A DNA stretch of 18,542 nt from Bacteroidia bacterium. GTDB lineage: Bacteria; Bacteroidota; Bacteroidia; NS11-12g; UBA955. Within the stretch, counting starts at the first letter, position 1, and every line of letters begins with the position of its first letter. Positions 7,109 through 13,609 of the stretch are shown here, one piece after another. Location of the stretch: positions 1 to 18,542 of the forward strand of contig JALRLA010000109.1 in assembly GCA_023254645.1 (NCBI GenBank). The letters are read 5' to 3'. The position numbers and the translations under genes were made by a program. A model generated the notes under the pieces. The model was not told the origin of the DNA and searched no databases. It was given only the letters and a program-made list of their open reading frames with translations.

Positions 7109-7600
7109 ATGCAAATCAAATTCAACCACATACAAGATCTCGCTGACGCCCGATATGCCGCCAGCACCATGGCCGACTTCATGGGTTTTGCCATTGACGG
7201 CCCCTACGCCATCGAGCTTGGAAAAATCCAAGAAATCATCGGTTGGTGCAGTGGCCCCAAACTGTGCATGGAAGCGAGTTCGGAAACGTCGATAACCAAG
7301 ATCAAGGCTCTCTGTGATGTTCTGCCGGTAGAAGCCTTGGAATGCAGCTACGACCAGGTTCAAGAATGGTACAGCCTGCTCCCCTCTAACTTGGAGTGGA
7401 TCATCAGCGATTTGCCTCCATCCTATGCAGGCCCTTGGTTGGCCGCCCCGAAAAAATTGGAAACTTTCGACCCTCAAACGGCACAAAATTTGGCCGCTGA
7501 TTCGTTTATTTCCTTAGACTGTCAAGCCGAGACTCAGGTAGGATTGAAAAACTACGACCCCTGGAACGACTTCTTTGACGCCCTAGAAAACTTGATATGA
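7109..7600 (+). CDS. TrpF-like (phosphoribosylanthranilate isomerase-like) degenerate barrel protein
   Basis: 163 residues, against about 200-210 for TrpF. The start MQIKFNHIQDLADARYAAS follows the TrpF beginning (KICGIT..EDA), and the end (VGLKNYDPWNDFFDALE) resembles the last TrpF strand and helix (PGVKD..K...F). The catalytic Cys of the TrpF CGIT motif is replaced by Asn5, and the middle of the barrel is shortened, so isomerase activity is unlikely. From memory, Bacteroidota genomes carry short TrpF-like proteins of this kind with no assigned function. No tryptophan genes are nearby. The gene opens a tight cluster, its stop overlapping the lipoprotein start as ATGA. It begins right after the E2 terminator, so its promoter is unclear: read-through, or the TTTTTTTG at the end of the T-run acting as an imperfect -7 box. 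Confidence 0.65.
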   Translation: MQIKFNHIQDLADARYAASTMADFMGFAIDGPYAIELGKIQEIIGWCSGPKLCMEASSETSITKIKALCDVLPVEALECSYDQVQEWYSLLPSNLEWIISDLPPSYAGPWLAAPKKLETFDPQTAQNLAADSFISLDCQAETQVGLKNYDPWNDFFDALENLI

Positions 7601-7851
7601 AAAAACTCATTTATACCCTTTCTGCCCTTTTGATCTTGAGCCTTGCCGCTTGCTCTTCCACTCCTGAAGACGCCGCTTTCAGCGAAGACGAAAAGTCTGT
7701 TCAAGACTCCATTGACAATAGCGCTATGGATTTTGAAACCCTGGAAGCCATGGACGACAGCAGCGATTCAGAAGCTGCCGCACCCGCTGTAGAGCACCGT
7801 GAGCCCATGACCCCAGCCGAACCTGGTTCAGCCCTCCCCAACCATGACTAA
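7597..7851 (+). CDS. Small acidic lipoprotein
   Basis: 84 residues. A type II signal peptide, MKKLIYTLSALLILSLAAC, places the lipidated cysteine at residue 19. The mature part of about 65 residues is very acidic and low in complexity (SEDEKSVQDS, DDSSDSEAAAP), ends rich in Pro and Ala, and shows no domain I recognise. It is probably membrane-anchored, facing the periplasm or the surface. The residues after the cysteine (SSTPED) are not a clear surface-export signal. It overlaps the previous gene by 4 bases and the asd start by 8 bases (ATGACTAA), so translation of the three genes is likely coupled. Function unknown. Confidence 0.8.
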   Translation: MKKLIYTLSALLILSLAACSSTPEDAAFSEDEKSVQDSIDNSAMDFETLEAMDDSSDSEAAAPAVEHREPMTPAEPGSALPNHD

Positions 7852-8842
7852 AATTGCCGTTGTTGGAGCCACCGGTTTGGTGGGAAGCAAGTTGATCCAA
7901 GTATTGGAAGAACGCAACATTGCTGTTACAGAATTCATTCCCGTAGCCAGCGCCAACAGCGCCGGCAAACAGATCTTGTTTCAAGGCAAGCCTTATACTG
8001 TCCTTACACCCGAGCAAGCATTGAAGCTAAAGCCTCAGATCGCCTTGTTCAGCGCTGGTGGTGGCACATCCCTGGAATGGGCCCCCAAATTTGCGGCCAT
8101 TGGCTGTTATGTCATTGACAACAGCAGTGCTTGGCGCATGGAAGAAGGCATTCCATTGGTTGTGCCTGAAATCAACGCAGACCGCATTCAACCTGACACA
8201 GGAATCATTGCCAATCCCAACTGCAGTACCATCCAAATGGTCATGGTCTTGCAGCCGCTGTTGCAACGTTATGGGCTGAAGCGCGTCGTCGTCAGCACCT
8301 ACCAAAGCGTAACGGGAACAGGTCAAAAAGCCGTCGAGCAACTCTTCGCTGAACGCGCGGGCCGAGAGGATTTTGAGGCGGTCTATCCCCATCCGATTGA
8401 TCTCAATGTACTTCCCCACATTGACGTATTCACCCCTAATGGCTACACCAAAGAGGAGATGAAGATGATCAACGAAACCCGCAAAATCCTTTCTCAGCCT
8501 GAACTGAAAATCACAGCCACAACGGTGCGCATTCCGACCATGGGTGGACACAGTGAAAGTGTGAACGTTGAATTGGGCAGCGCATTTGACTTGGAAGATG
8601 TACGTCAACTGTTGGCCTCGACACCGGGTGTCATCGTGCAGGACGACCCCTCTCAGCTTTTGTACCCCATGCCGTTGACCGCCCATGACAAGGATGAAGT
8701 ATTTGTGGGGCGCATTCGCCGAGATGAGAGCCTTCAAAACGGCTTGAATTTCTGGGTTGTGGCTGACAACCTCAGAAAAGGAGCCGCTACCAATGCTGTG
8801 CAAATTGCCCAATCGATATTGGCAAAAGATTGGTTTGCCTAA
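7844..8842 (+). CDS. asd: Aspartate-semialdehyde dehydrogenase
   Basis: 332 residues, the usual length. It reduces aspartyl-4-phosphate to aspartate semialdehyde with NADPH, feeding lysine/diaminopimelate, threonine and methionine synthesis. VVGATGLVG (6-14) is the NADP-binding loop. Cys127 in NPNCSTIQ is the acylated nucleophile, and RIPTMGGHSE (229-238) supplies the substrate-binding Arg229 and catalytic His236. SAGGGTS (70-76) also fits. It ends a cluster with a TrpF-like protein and a small lipoprotein, an arrangement with no obvious pathway logic. The ATG overlaps the end of the lipoprotein gene. No terminator is visible between it and the DUF2452 gene, 34 bases downstream. Confidence 0.96.
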   Translation: MTKIAVVGATGLVGSKLIQVLEERNIAVTEFIPVASANSAGKQILFQGKPYTVLTPEQALKLKPQIALFSAGGGTSLEWAPKFAAIGCYVIDNSSAWRMEEGIPLVVPEINADRIQPDTGIIANPNCSTIQMVMVLQPLLQRYGLKRVVVSTYQSVTGTGQKAVEQLFAERAGREDFEAVYPHPIDLNVLPHIDVFTPNGYTKEEMKMINETRKILSQPELKITATTVRIPTMGGHSESVNVELGSAFDLEDVRQLLASTPGVIVQDDPSQLLYPMPLTAHDKDEVFVGRIRRDESLQNGLNFWVVADNLRKGAATNAVQIAQSILAKDWFA

Positions 8843-8876
8843 AAACCTTCTGCTCTTGGTAAATGTTTGAACTACC

Positions 8877-9332
8877 ATGCACGAAGACGAACTCTTGGAG
8901 GATAGCGACAACCGACCCCAATTCCTAAAGGATGCGGTTTACCAAGGCGCTATTGGACAAGCGCCCTATGCGTTAAGTGTTTCTTCGCCAAAAATTGAAC
9001 CTGTAGACAAGCGCTTGTTGAAAGCCAATGCTCATGAAGCCATGCAGCATCAGGCCGAACAACAAATCACCATGCTTCGCAAACAGGCTGAATTGCTGCT
9101 CAAACAAGCCAAAGACATTGAACATAGACTCATAGTCTCCCACAGCATCTACCAAGCCGACATCGCCTTCGAGCCCATCATTGGAGGTGTGTATCACCTG
9201 TATCAGAAAAACGATGGCTCTCAAGTACTGAGCATGGTTGCTCCCTACGAATGGGGCTCTAGCATGCCTTATGCTGAATTCCTTCACACGGTTCGGCTGC
9301 TGGCCGATCGCACCTGGGATGTCTTGACCTAG
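8877..9332 (+). CDS. DUF2452 family protein
   Basis: 151 residues, soluble, no signal peptide. The middle (about residues 50-85) is a Gln/Glu/Ala/Leu-rich helix, possibly coiled coil (QAEQQITMLRKQAELLLKQA). The second half, with FEPIIGGVYHLYQKNDGSQVLS and APYEWG, is what I recognise as DUF2452, a family of unknown function. Tyr/His residues in IGGVYHLY and the EW pair look conserved, from memory. It lies 34 bases after asd, so co-transcription is possible. An imperfect AATGTTTG box at 8862-8869 could give it a weak promoter of its own. Its stop overlaps convergent murQ by 4 bases (CTAG read on both strands). Confidence 0.75.
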   Translation: MHEDELLEDSDNRPQFLKDAVYQGAIGQAPYALSVSSPKIEPVDKRLLKANAHEAMQHQAEQQITMLRKQAELLLKQAKDIEHRLIVSHSIYQADIAFEPIIGGVYHLYQKNDGSQVLSMVAPYEWGSSMPYAEFLHTVRLLADRTWDVLT

Positions 9333-10141
9333 CCCAAATTTTTGTAGGCTTCAATGGCCTTACGAACTGAGCCTTTAGCCAACAATAAGGATCGCGCTTC
9401 TTCGCTTGATAGAGCGGTTGCTTCTTGGACCATACGGGTACCGCGCTCTATCAATTTGTAATTGGTCAATTGCATATCCACCATTTTGTTATCCTGGACA
9501 TGCCCCAACTTGACCATGATAGAAGTACTCAGCATATTCAATGCCAATTTGGTGGCTGTTCCGGCTTTCATTCGCGTACTGCCGGTAATGAATTCTGGGC
9601 CAGTCACCACCTCGACGGGAGCGTCAACCGTTGAGGCAATAGCAGAATTCGCATTGCATACAACGCATCCGGTGAATATGCCGGCCTCTTTACAGGTTTT
9701 CAACATACCTAATACGTAGGGAGTTCGACCCGAAGCACTTATCCCAACCACAGCATCTTGGGGCCCAACATTCCATTCCTTCAAATCCAACCAACCCTGC
9801 TCGGTATCGTCTTCCGCAAATTCAACCGCCTTGCGAATGGCCGAATCGCCACCGGCCATCAAACCGATGACACGATCAAAAGGAACTCCGAAGGTAGGTG
9901 GACATTCAGAGGCGTCGACCACACCCAAGCGACCGCTAGTCCCCGCTCCCGCATAGAACAATCGACCGCCCAAAAGCATTCTCTCAAAAATGCCTTCGGC
10001 CAATTTGGCAATGGCCGGCAAAGCCTTATTCATGGCCTGAGAAATCTTGTTGTCTTCGCTGTGAATGCCGCTCACCAATTCCAAGAAGTTCAAGTCTTCA
10101 AGGTGTCTGTGCTGCGAGGATTCTTCAGTTTGCATATCCAT
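9329..10141 (-). CDS. murQ: N-acetylmuramic acid 6-phosphate etherase
   Basis: 270 residues. MurQ cleaves the lactyl ether of MurNAc-6-phosphate to give GlcNAc-6-phosphate and D-lactate in peptidoglycan recycling. It is a single SIS-fold protein with AGAGTSGRLGVVDASECPP at about 64-82. Glu79 in SECPP and Glu110 in FAEDD correspond to the two catalytic glutamates of E. coli MurQ (Glu83 and Glu114). The motif ITGSTRMKAGTATK is also diagnostic. The start at 10141 gives an N-terminus that aligns without gaps to other Bacteroidota MurQ as I recall them (TEESSQHRHLEDL). The start lies inside the GH3 gene, a 17-base overlap. A muramic acid kinase or transporter gene is not in view. Confidence 0.95.
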   Translation of the reverse strand: MDMQTEESSQHRHLEDLNFLELVSGIHSEDNKISQAMNKALPAIAKLAEGIFERMLLGGRLFYAGAGTSGRLGVVDASECPPTFGVPFDRVIGLMAGGDSAIRKAVEFAEDDTEQGWLDLKEWNVGPQDAVVGISASGRTPYVLGMLKTCKEAGIFTGCVVCNANSAIASTVDAPVEVVTGPEFITGSTRMKAGTATKLALNMLSTSIMVKLGHVQDNKMVDMQLTNYKLIERGTRMVQEATALSSEEARSLLLAKGSVRKAIEAYKNLG

Positions 10142-11687
10142 GATTGGGCATTTTTAAGGTCACAAAGTTGGACCATTCTTGGTGAATCACATCGGTCATC
10201 ACCCGAGGAAATTTCGACTGGCCCCCAATTTTGCCTCGGTAGTCCATGAACTCCAAGAACAAGGATTCAGGCAAAACATGAACCTCCATCTCTGTGAGTA
10301 CATGTTTGCGCTCAACCGCATAATCATCATTGACTTGACAAAGAGCGGCATCCAATTGACTTTTTAGTTCGGCGGCATCGAGGCTCTCATTGCAGGCAAT
10401 GTGCCACACGTGGCCATATGTACCATTTCTTTGATATCCTTTTACCGTAAACTCGGGGAAATTGCAGCCCAAAGAGCGAGCAACCTGAGCCAGGGCTTGG
10501 TTCATGTTGTCGACACTGAGGTGCTCCCCGCACAGACTCAAGTAATGCTTGATGCGGCCCGTGATTTTGATTTCACAGGCATCGACGTTGGTGAATCTCA
10601 CCGTATCTCCTATCATGTAGCGCCAGGCCCCTGAACAGGTCGTGATCAAAATCGCATAATCAACCCCTTCCTTAACTCCTGCCACGGTTACAGCTTTAGC
10701 CCCCGGTAGCAAATTTCCCGCAGTGTCAAAATGTTGGTCATCAAAGGGCACAAACTCAAAAAACATTTGGTTGCGAAATGCCAGTGTCATGCCCGACGCA
10801 TTTTCCTTATTCTGATAGGCAATGAACCCCTCGCTGGCCAAATAGGTTTCAAAATACTTGATGGGCTTGCCCATGAGGGCATCAATTTCTTTCTTATAGG
10901 GTTCTAGCGCAACCGCTCCCCAGCTGTACACTCTGAAATGAGGCCAAATGGCGTGAATGTTGTCGAGTTTGTACCGCTCTACAATTCGCTCCAACAGCAT
11001 TTTCACCCAAGCGGGCCCTCCGGCAATCATGGCTACATCCCAGTTGGGAGCTTCGCGAACCATGGTTTCTATTTTCTCGTTCCAGTCTTTCTGTCGCTTG
11101 ATTTCGGGAGTTGGCCGAGCCAGCCGATCAAACCAAAAAGGTGCGTTGCGGGTGGTAATACCACTCAAATCTCCTGAATAGGCGATTCCATTGTATTCCA
11201 AATCGGTGCTGCCCCCAATGGTCAAGTAGTTTTTGGCAAAAAAGTCTTTGGGAACATCGGTCCTGGCGATTGACAGCAATTGCCTGGTACCCGCACGGTA
11301 AATGGCCTTTAACTGAGCATTGCTCACGGGGATGTACTTGGAGCTACCCGTCGTGGTACCCGAACTCAAGGCGAAATATTGAGGGCGTCCAGGCCAAGTG
11401 ATATTGGACTCTCCTTGAAATTCTCTCATCCACCAGGGATGCATAAAGTTGTAATCCGAAATTGGGACCTGACTCTGAAAAGCCTCGACTAAATCAGATT
11501 GAATCAGCAATCGCTCGAATTGATACTGCTTGCCAAAAGCTGTATCTCTTGATCGGAACAGCATCTTGCGCAAGGTTGAAACTTGCCATAGAGCCGCTCG
11601 TTGACGTTTGATGGTCAGAATATCGGTAACATTCTTTGCCCTGTGCATCAAAACACCCACAGGATTGCGTCGATCAGAAAAGGGCAT
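10125..11687 (-). CDS. GH3-family acyl-acid amido synthetase-like protein
   Basis: 520 residues from the ATG at 11687. It is a bacterial member of the GH3 (auxin-responsive) branch of adenylate-forming enzymes. The ATP-phosphate loop is SSGTTTGSSKYIP at 108-120, and FAL before it and YLASEGFIAYQ later fit the adenylation core. Plant GH3 enzymes join amino acids to acyl hormones; substrates of the Bacteroidota members are unknown to me. Upstream in-frame starts exist (to 11711), but the exact promoter box at 11691-11698 lies between them and this ATG, and homologues begin about 30 residues before the RKMLF region, as here. The stop lies within murQ, so the two genes form an operon; whether this links GH3 to cell-wall recycling is inference. 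Confidence 0.88.
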   Translation of the reverse strand: MPFSDRRNPVGVLMHRAKNVTDILTIKRQRAALWQVSTLRKMLFRSRDTAFGKQYQFERLLIQSDLVEAFQSQVPISDYNFMHPWWMREFQGESNITWPGRPQYFALSSGTTTGSSKYIPVSNAQLKAIYRAGTRQLLSIARTDVPKDFFAKNYLTIGGSTDLEYNGIAYSGDLSGITTRNAPFWFDRLARPTPEIKRQKDWNEKIETMVREAPNWDVAMIAGGPAWVKMLLERIVERYKLDNIHAIWPHFRVYSWGAVALEPYKKEIDALMGKPIKYFETYLASEGFIAYQNKENASGMTLAFRNQMFFEFVPFDDQHFDTAGNLLPGAKAVTVAGVKEGVDYAILITTCSGAWRYMIGDTVRFTNVDACEIKITGRIKHYLSLCGEHLSVDNMNQALAQVARSLGCNFPEFTVKGYQRNGTYGHVWHIACNESLDAAELKSQLDAALCQVNDDYAVERKHVLTEMEVHVLPESLFLEFMDYRGKIGGQSKFPRVMTDVIHQEWSNFVTLKMPNHGYAN

Positions 11688-11690
11688 AAA

Positions 11691-11698
11691 CAAATTTA
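11691..11698 (-). promoter_or_regulatory. Bacteroidota -7 promoter box for GH3-murQ
   Basis: On the minus strand TAAATTTG matches TAnnTTTG exactly and ends 3 bases before the ATG at 11687. Transcription starting a few bases downstream would begin at or inside the start codon, giving a leaderless mRNA. No clear -33 TTG is seen. Confidence 0.5.
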
Positions 11699-11716
11699 CA
11701 TAGATTGACATCAGGA

Positions 11717-12127
11717 ATGCGGAACTTTGTGATCGTGAACGCCACCACTCCTTTTGATTCAGATGATTTCAGCACTTTGCAAGATGAAATCAAACACAAA
11801 TGGTTCAAAATCATGGAATTCGTCGAAGCCCATTTTGAACGCAGACCCGACCTCAATGCCGTACTATTTTTAGTCGGCATTCGCGAGTTGGGATTGATTC
11901 CCGAACGAAATTTCACCAAAGAGCAGAAAACACAGCTCATGAGCATTGCCAGTTGCAAGGTTTTGAGTTACTCCGGCTACTACGAATTGGAAGGCCAAGA
12001 CCAACAAGGTTGGCCCCAATGGAAAAACACGCAAAAACTGCCCAACCTGAGCGTTATTGAACAAGAGAATTTGCTGCGCCAACATTTGGTGGAGTACTTC
12101 GAACGCGAGGGAATATTGAGTTATTGA
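11717..12127 (+). CDS. Conserved Bacteroidota protein of unknown function
   Basis: 136 residues from the ATG at 11717; an upstream in-frame TTG at 11705 is less likely. No signal peptide or membrane segment. The core reads HKWFKIMEFVEAHF, then DLNAVLFLVGIRELG, then SYSGYYELEGQDQQGWPQWK. I remember this signature in uncharacterised proteins across Bacteroidota but know no function. The C-terminus (VIEQENLLRQHLVEYFE) is helical. It is divergent from GH3 with only 29 bases between the start codons, so the two promoters must overlap. It is followed after 1 base by the cyclophilin lipoprotein, so it is likely the first gene of a two-gene operon. Confidence 0.7.
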   Translation: MRNFVIVNATTPFDSDDFSTLQDEIKHKWFKIMEFVEAHFERRPDLNAVLFLVGIRELGLIPERNFTKEQKTQLMSIASCKVLSYSGYYELEGQDQQGWPQWKNTQKLPNLSVIEQENLLRQHLVEYFEREGILSY

Positions 12128-12128
12128 C

Positions 12129-13004
12129 ATGAGAACCATTCTTCTATTCACCGCGCTAATCAGCCTAATAGCCTGCCAAGAGCCCAAGAGCCGTGACCTC
12201 GTGGCCGAGGCCCAATTGAACGACTCTTCGGTGGAGGTGGCTTCGCCCTGGCCGAGCCCGCAAGCCTCTTGGCCCAAAGTGGAAATATACACCGAAAAAG
12301 GGTCCTTGTTTGTCGCCTTGAATCCCGCCGTCACTGAGCATACATCCAATTTCCTGAAGCTCGCAGCCTCGGGGTACTACAATGGCCAATTGTTTCACCG
12401 CATCATCAAAGACTTCATGGTTCAAGCTGGCGACCCCAAATCAAAAGGAGCATCGGCTGATCAGACCTTAGGCGATGGAGATCCCGGATACACCCTCGCT
12501 GCCGAGTTTGTCGACACCCTGTATCACTGGAGGGGAGCTTTGGCTATGGCTCGACAGCCCGATGCCGTCAATCCTGAAAAAAGAAGTTCGGGAAGCCAGT
12601 TTTACATCGTTACAGGCCAAGCCTATGCCGATGAACAGATGCGTTTGATGCATCAACAACGCTATTACAACACCTTTTTCCGCGATCCACTCAACGCCGA
12701 TTATTACAAACGTTGGCAAATGGCGCTCAACACCGGTGACCAAAAAGGGTTAAATGCCTTGTTTGAGGAAATCAATGCCGTGTCTGGACCTGAGATCGAC
12801 GCTTTGCACAACCGCACTCCCGCCGCGGCCCGTGAGATTTACAGCACTTGGGGAGGGGCTCCTTCTCTAGATGGAGAGTATACTGTCTTTGGTTACCTCT
12901 ACGACGGATACGAAACACTCAACACCCTGAACAAAGCCCCAACAGGCAACGCCGATCGTCCCACTGAGGACCTGCACATACTGGAAATAAAAATCATCGA
13001 TTGA
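12129..13004 (+). CDS. Lipoprotein cyclophilin-type peptidyl-prolyl isomerase
   Basis: 291 residues. A lipoprotein signal MRTILLFTALISLIAC puts the lipidated Cys at 16, so the enzyme probably folds proteins in the periplasm. The cyclophilin core starts near residue 48, with FHRIIKDFMVQAGD at 89-102; Arg91, Phe96, Met97 and Gln99 match CypA active-site residues. SSGSQFYIVTG at 153-163 and LDGEYTVFGYL at 247-257 are further core strands. Between them lies an insertion of about 80 residues (165-245), helical and rich in Tyr, Gln and Asn, where ordinary cyclophilins have a short loop. Similar insertions occur in other Bacteroidota homologues as I recall. It follows the preceding gene with a 1-base gap. 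No terminator is seen before the rimP promoter. Confidence 0.9.
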   Translation: MRTILLFTALISLIACQEPKSRDLVAEAQLNDSSVEVASPWPSPQASWPKVEIYTEKGSLFVALNPAVTEHTSNFLKLAASGYYNGQLFHRIIKDFMVQAGDPKSKGASADQTLGDGDPGYTLAAEFVDTLYHWRGALAMARQPDAVNPEKRSSGSQFYIVTGQAYADEQMRLMHQQRYYNTFFRDPLNADYYKRWQMALNTGDQKGLNALFEEINAVSGPEIDALHNRTPAAAREIYSTWGGAPSLDGEYTVFGYLYDGYETLNTLNKAPTGNADRPTEDLHILEIKIID

Positions 13005-13041
13005 GCTTCCATACCCAAACATTGCCTTTGAGAGCCTATAC

Positions 13042-13072
13042 TTGGTCAGCGAGCTACTTTGTTGTATCTTTG
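13042..13072 (+). promoter_or_regulatory. Promoter of the rimP-nusA-infB operon
   Basis: TTG at 13042-13044, a 20-base spacer, then TATCTTTG at 13065-13072. This is the best complete match to the Bacteroidota -33/-7 consensus in the window. It leaves a leader of about 70 bases before the rimP ATG, in contrast to the very short leaders predicted for other genes here. Confidence 0.75.
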
Positions 13073-13093
13073 CGCTACCATTCTGAAAAATTA

Positions 13094-13124
13094 GAAAGGG
13101 GCCCGCGAAAGCAGCCCCTTTTTT
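13094..13124 (+). promoter_or_regulatory. Terminator-like hairpin in the rimP leader (possible attenuator)
   Basis: AAAGGGGC (13095-13102) pairs with GCCCCTTT (13114-13121), an 8-bp stem. Inside, GC-GAAA-GC forms a small stem capped by a GNRA tetraloop, separated by a CC/A internal loop. The 3' arm runs into six T's (13119-13124). It lies about 20 bases downstream of the predicted promoter and 22 bases before the rimP ATG, so it sits in the operon's own leader. It may control read-through into rimP-nusA-infB. It could instead end transcripts arriving from the cyclophilin operon, or do both. Confidence 0.65.
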
Positions 13125-13146
13125 ATTGACAGAAAAAAACAAAGGC

Positions 13147-13608
13147 ATGGACGCACTTATCCCAAAATTAGAAATGTTGGTTGAACAGGAAGCTGTTCCT
13201 TTCGGCCTGTTCTATGTGGGCCATGAAATGACCGAAGAAGGAGCCATCTGTTTGATGATTGACAGTCAAGAGCCCCTCAATATGAAAGTGCTCACGGATT
13301 TCACCCGGCATGTCTCCACCCTTATTGACGAAGGCAACTTTGGAGAAGAGGCCTTCACCATTGAAATTTCTTCGCCGGGTGCAGATCGGCCTTTGGTTGA
13401 CCTGCGCCAGTTCCACAAACACGTGGGCCGAAATTTTCAAATCCAAACCCAAGATGAAACCTTCAGCGGCGAATTGCTTCGCATCGAAGAGGACAACCTG
13501 CATTTTCTGGCCGAGTTCCCGGACAAAGGCCGAAAAGTAAGAATCGAACCCCGTTTGGTTCCCTTCTCCCATATTAATCAAGCCACTATCGCACTTAAAT
13601 TCAAATAA
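13147..13608 (+). CDS. rimP: Ribosome maturation factor RimP
   Basis: 153 residues. RimP assists 30S subunit assembly. The N-terminal alpha/beta domain contains the family signature EISSPGADRPL at 73-83, and the C-terminal SH3-like barrel follows (GRNFQIQTQDETFSGELLRI). I chose the ATG at 13147, preceded by aaagg, over an in-frame TTG at 13126 that falls just after the leader hairpin. The gene order rimP-nusA-infB is among the most conserved in bacteria and confirms the assignment. nusA starts 1 base after the stop. Confidence 0.95.
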   Translation: MDALIPKLEMLVEQEAVPFGLFYVGHEMTEEGAICLMIDSQEPLNMKVLTDFTRHVSTLIDEGNFGEEAFTIEISSPGADRPLVDLRQFHKHVGRNFQIQTQDETFSGELLRIEEDNLHFLAEFPDKGRKVRIEPRLVPFSHINQATIALKFK

Positions 13609-13609
13609 C

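Noticed and set aside
8027..8911. Open frame of 294 codons opposite asd
   Set aside because: Antisense shadow of a conserved enzyme; no domain or signal peptide, and composition typical of a reverse frame.
11688..11711. 8-residue extension of the GH3 protein
   Set aside because: The promoter box 11691-11698 sits inside it, and the shorter start fits homologues.
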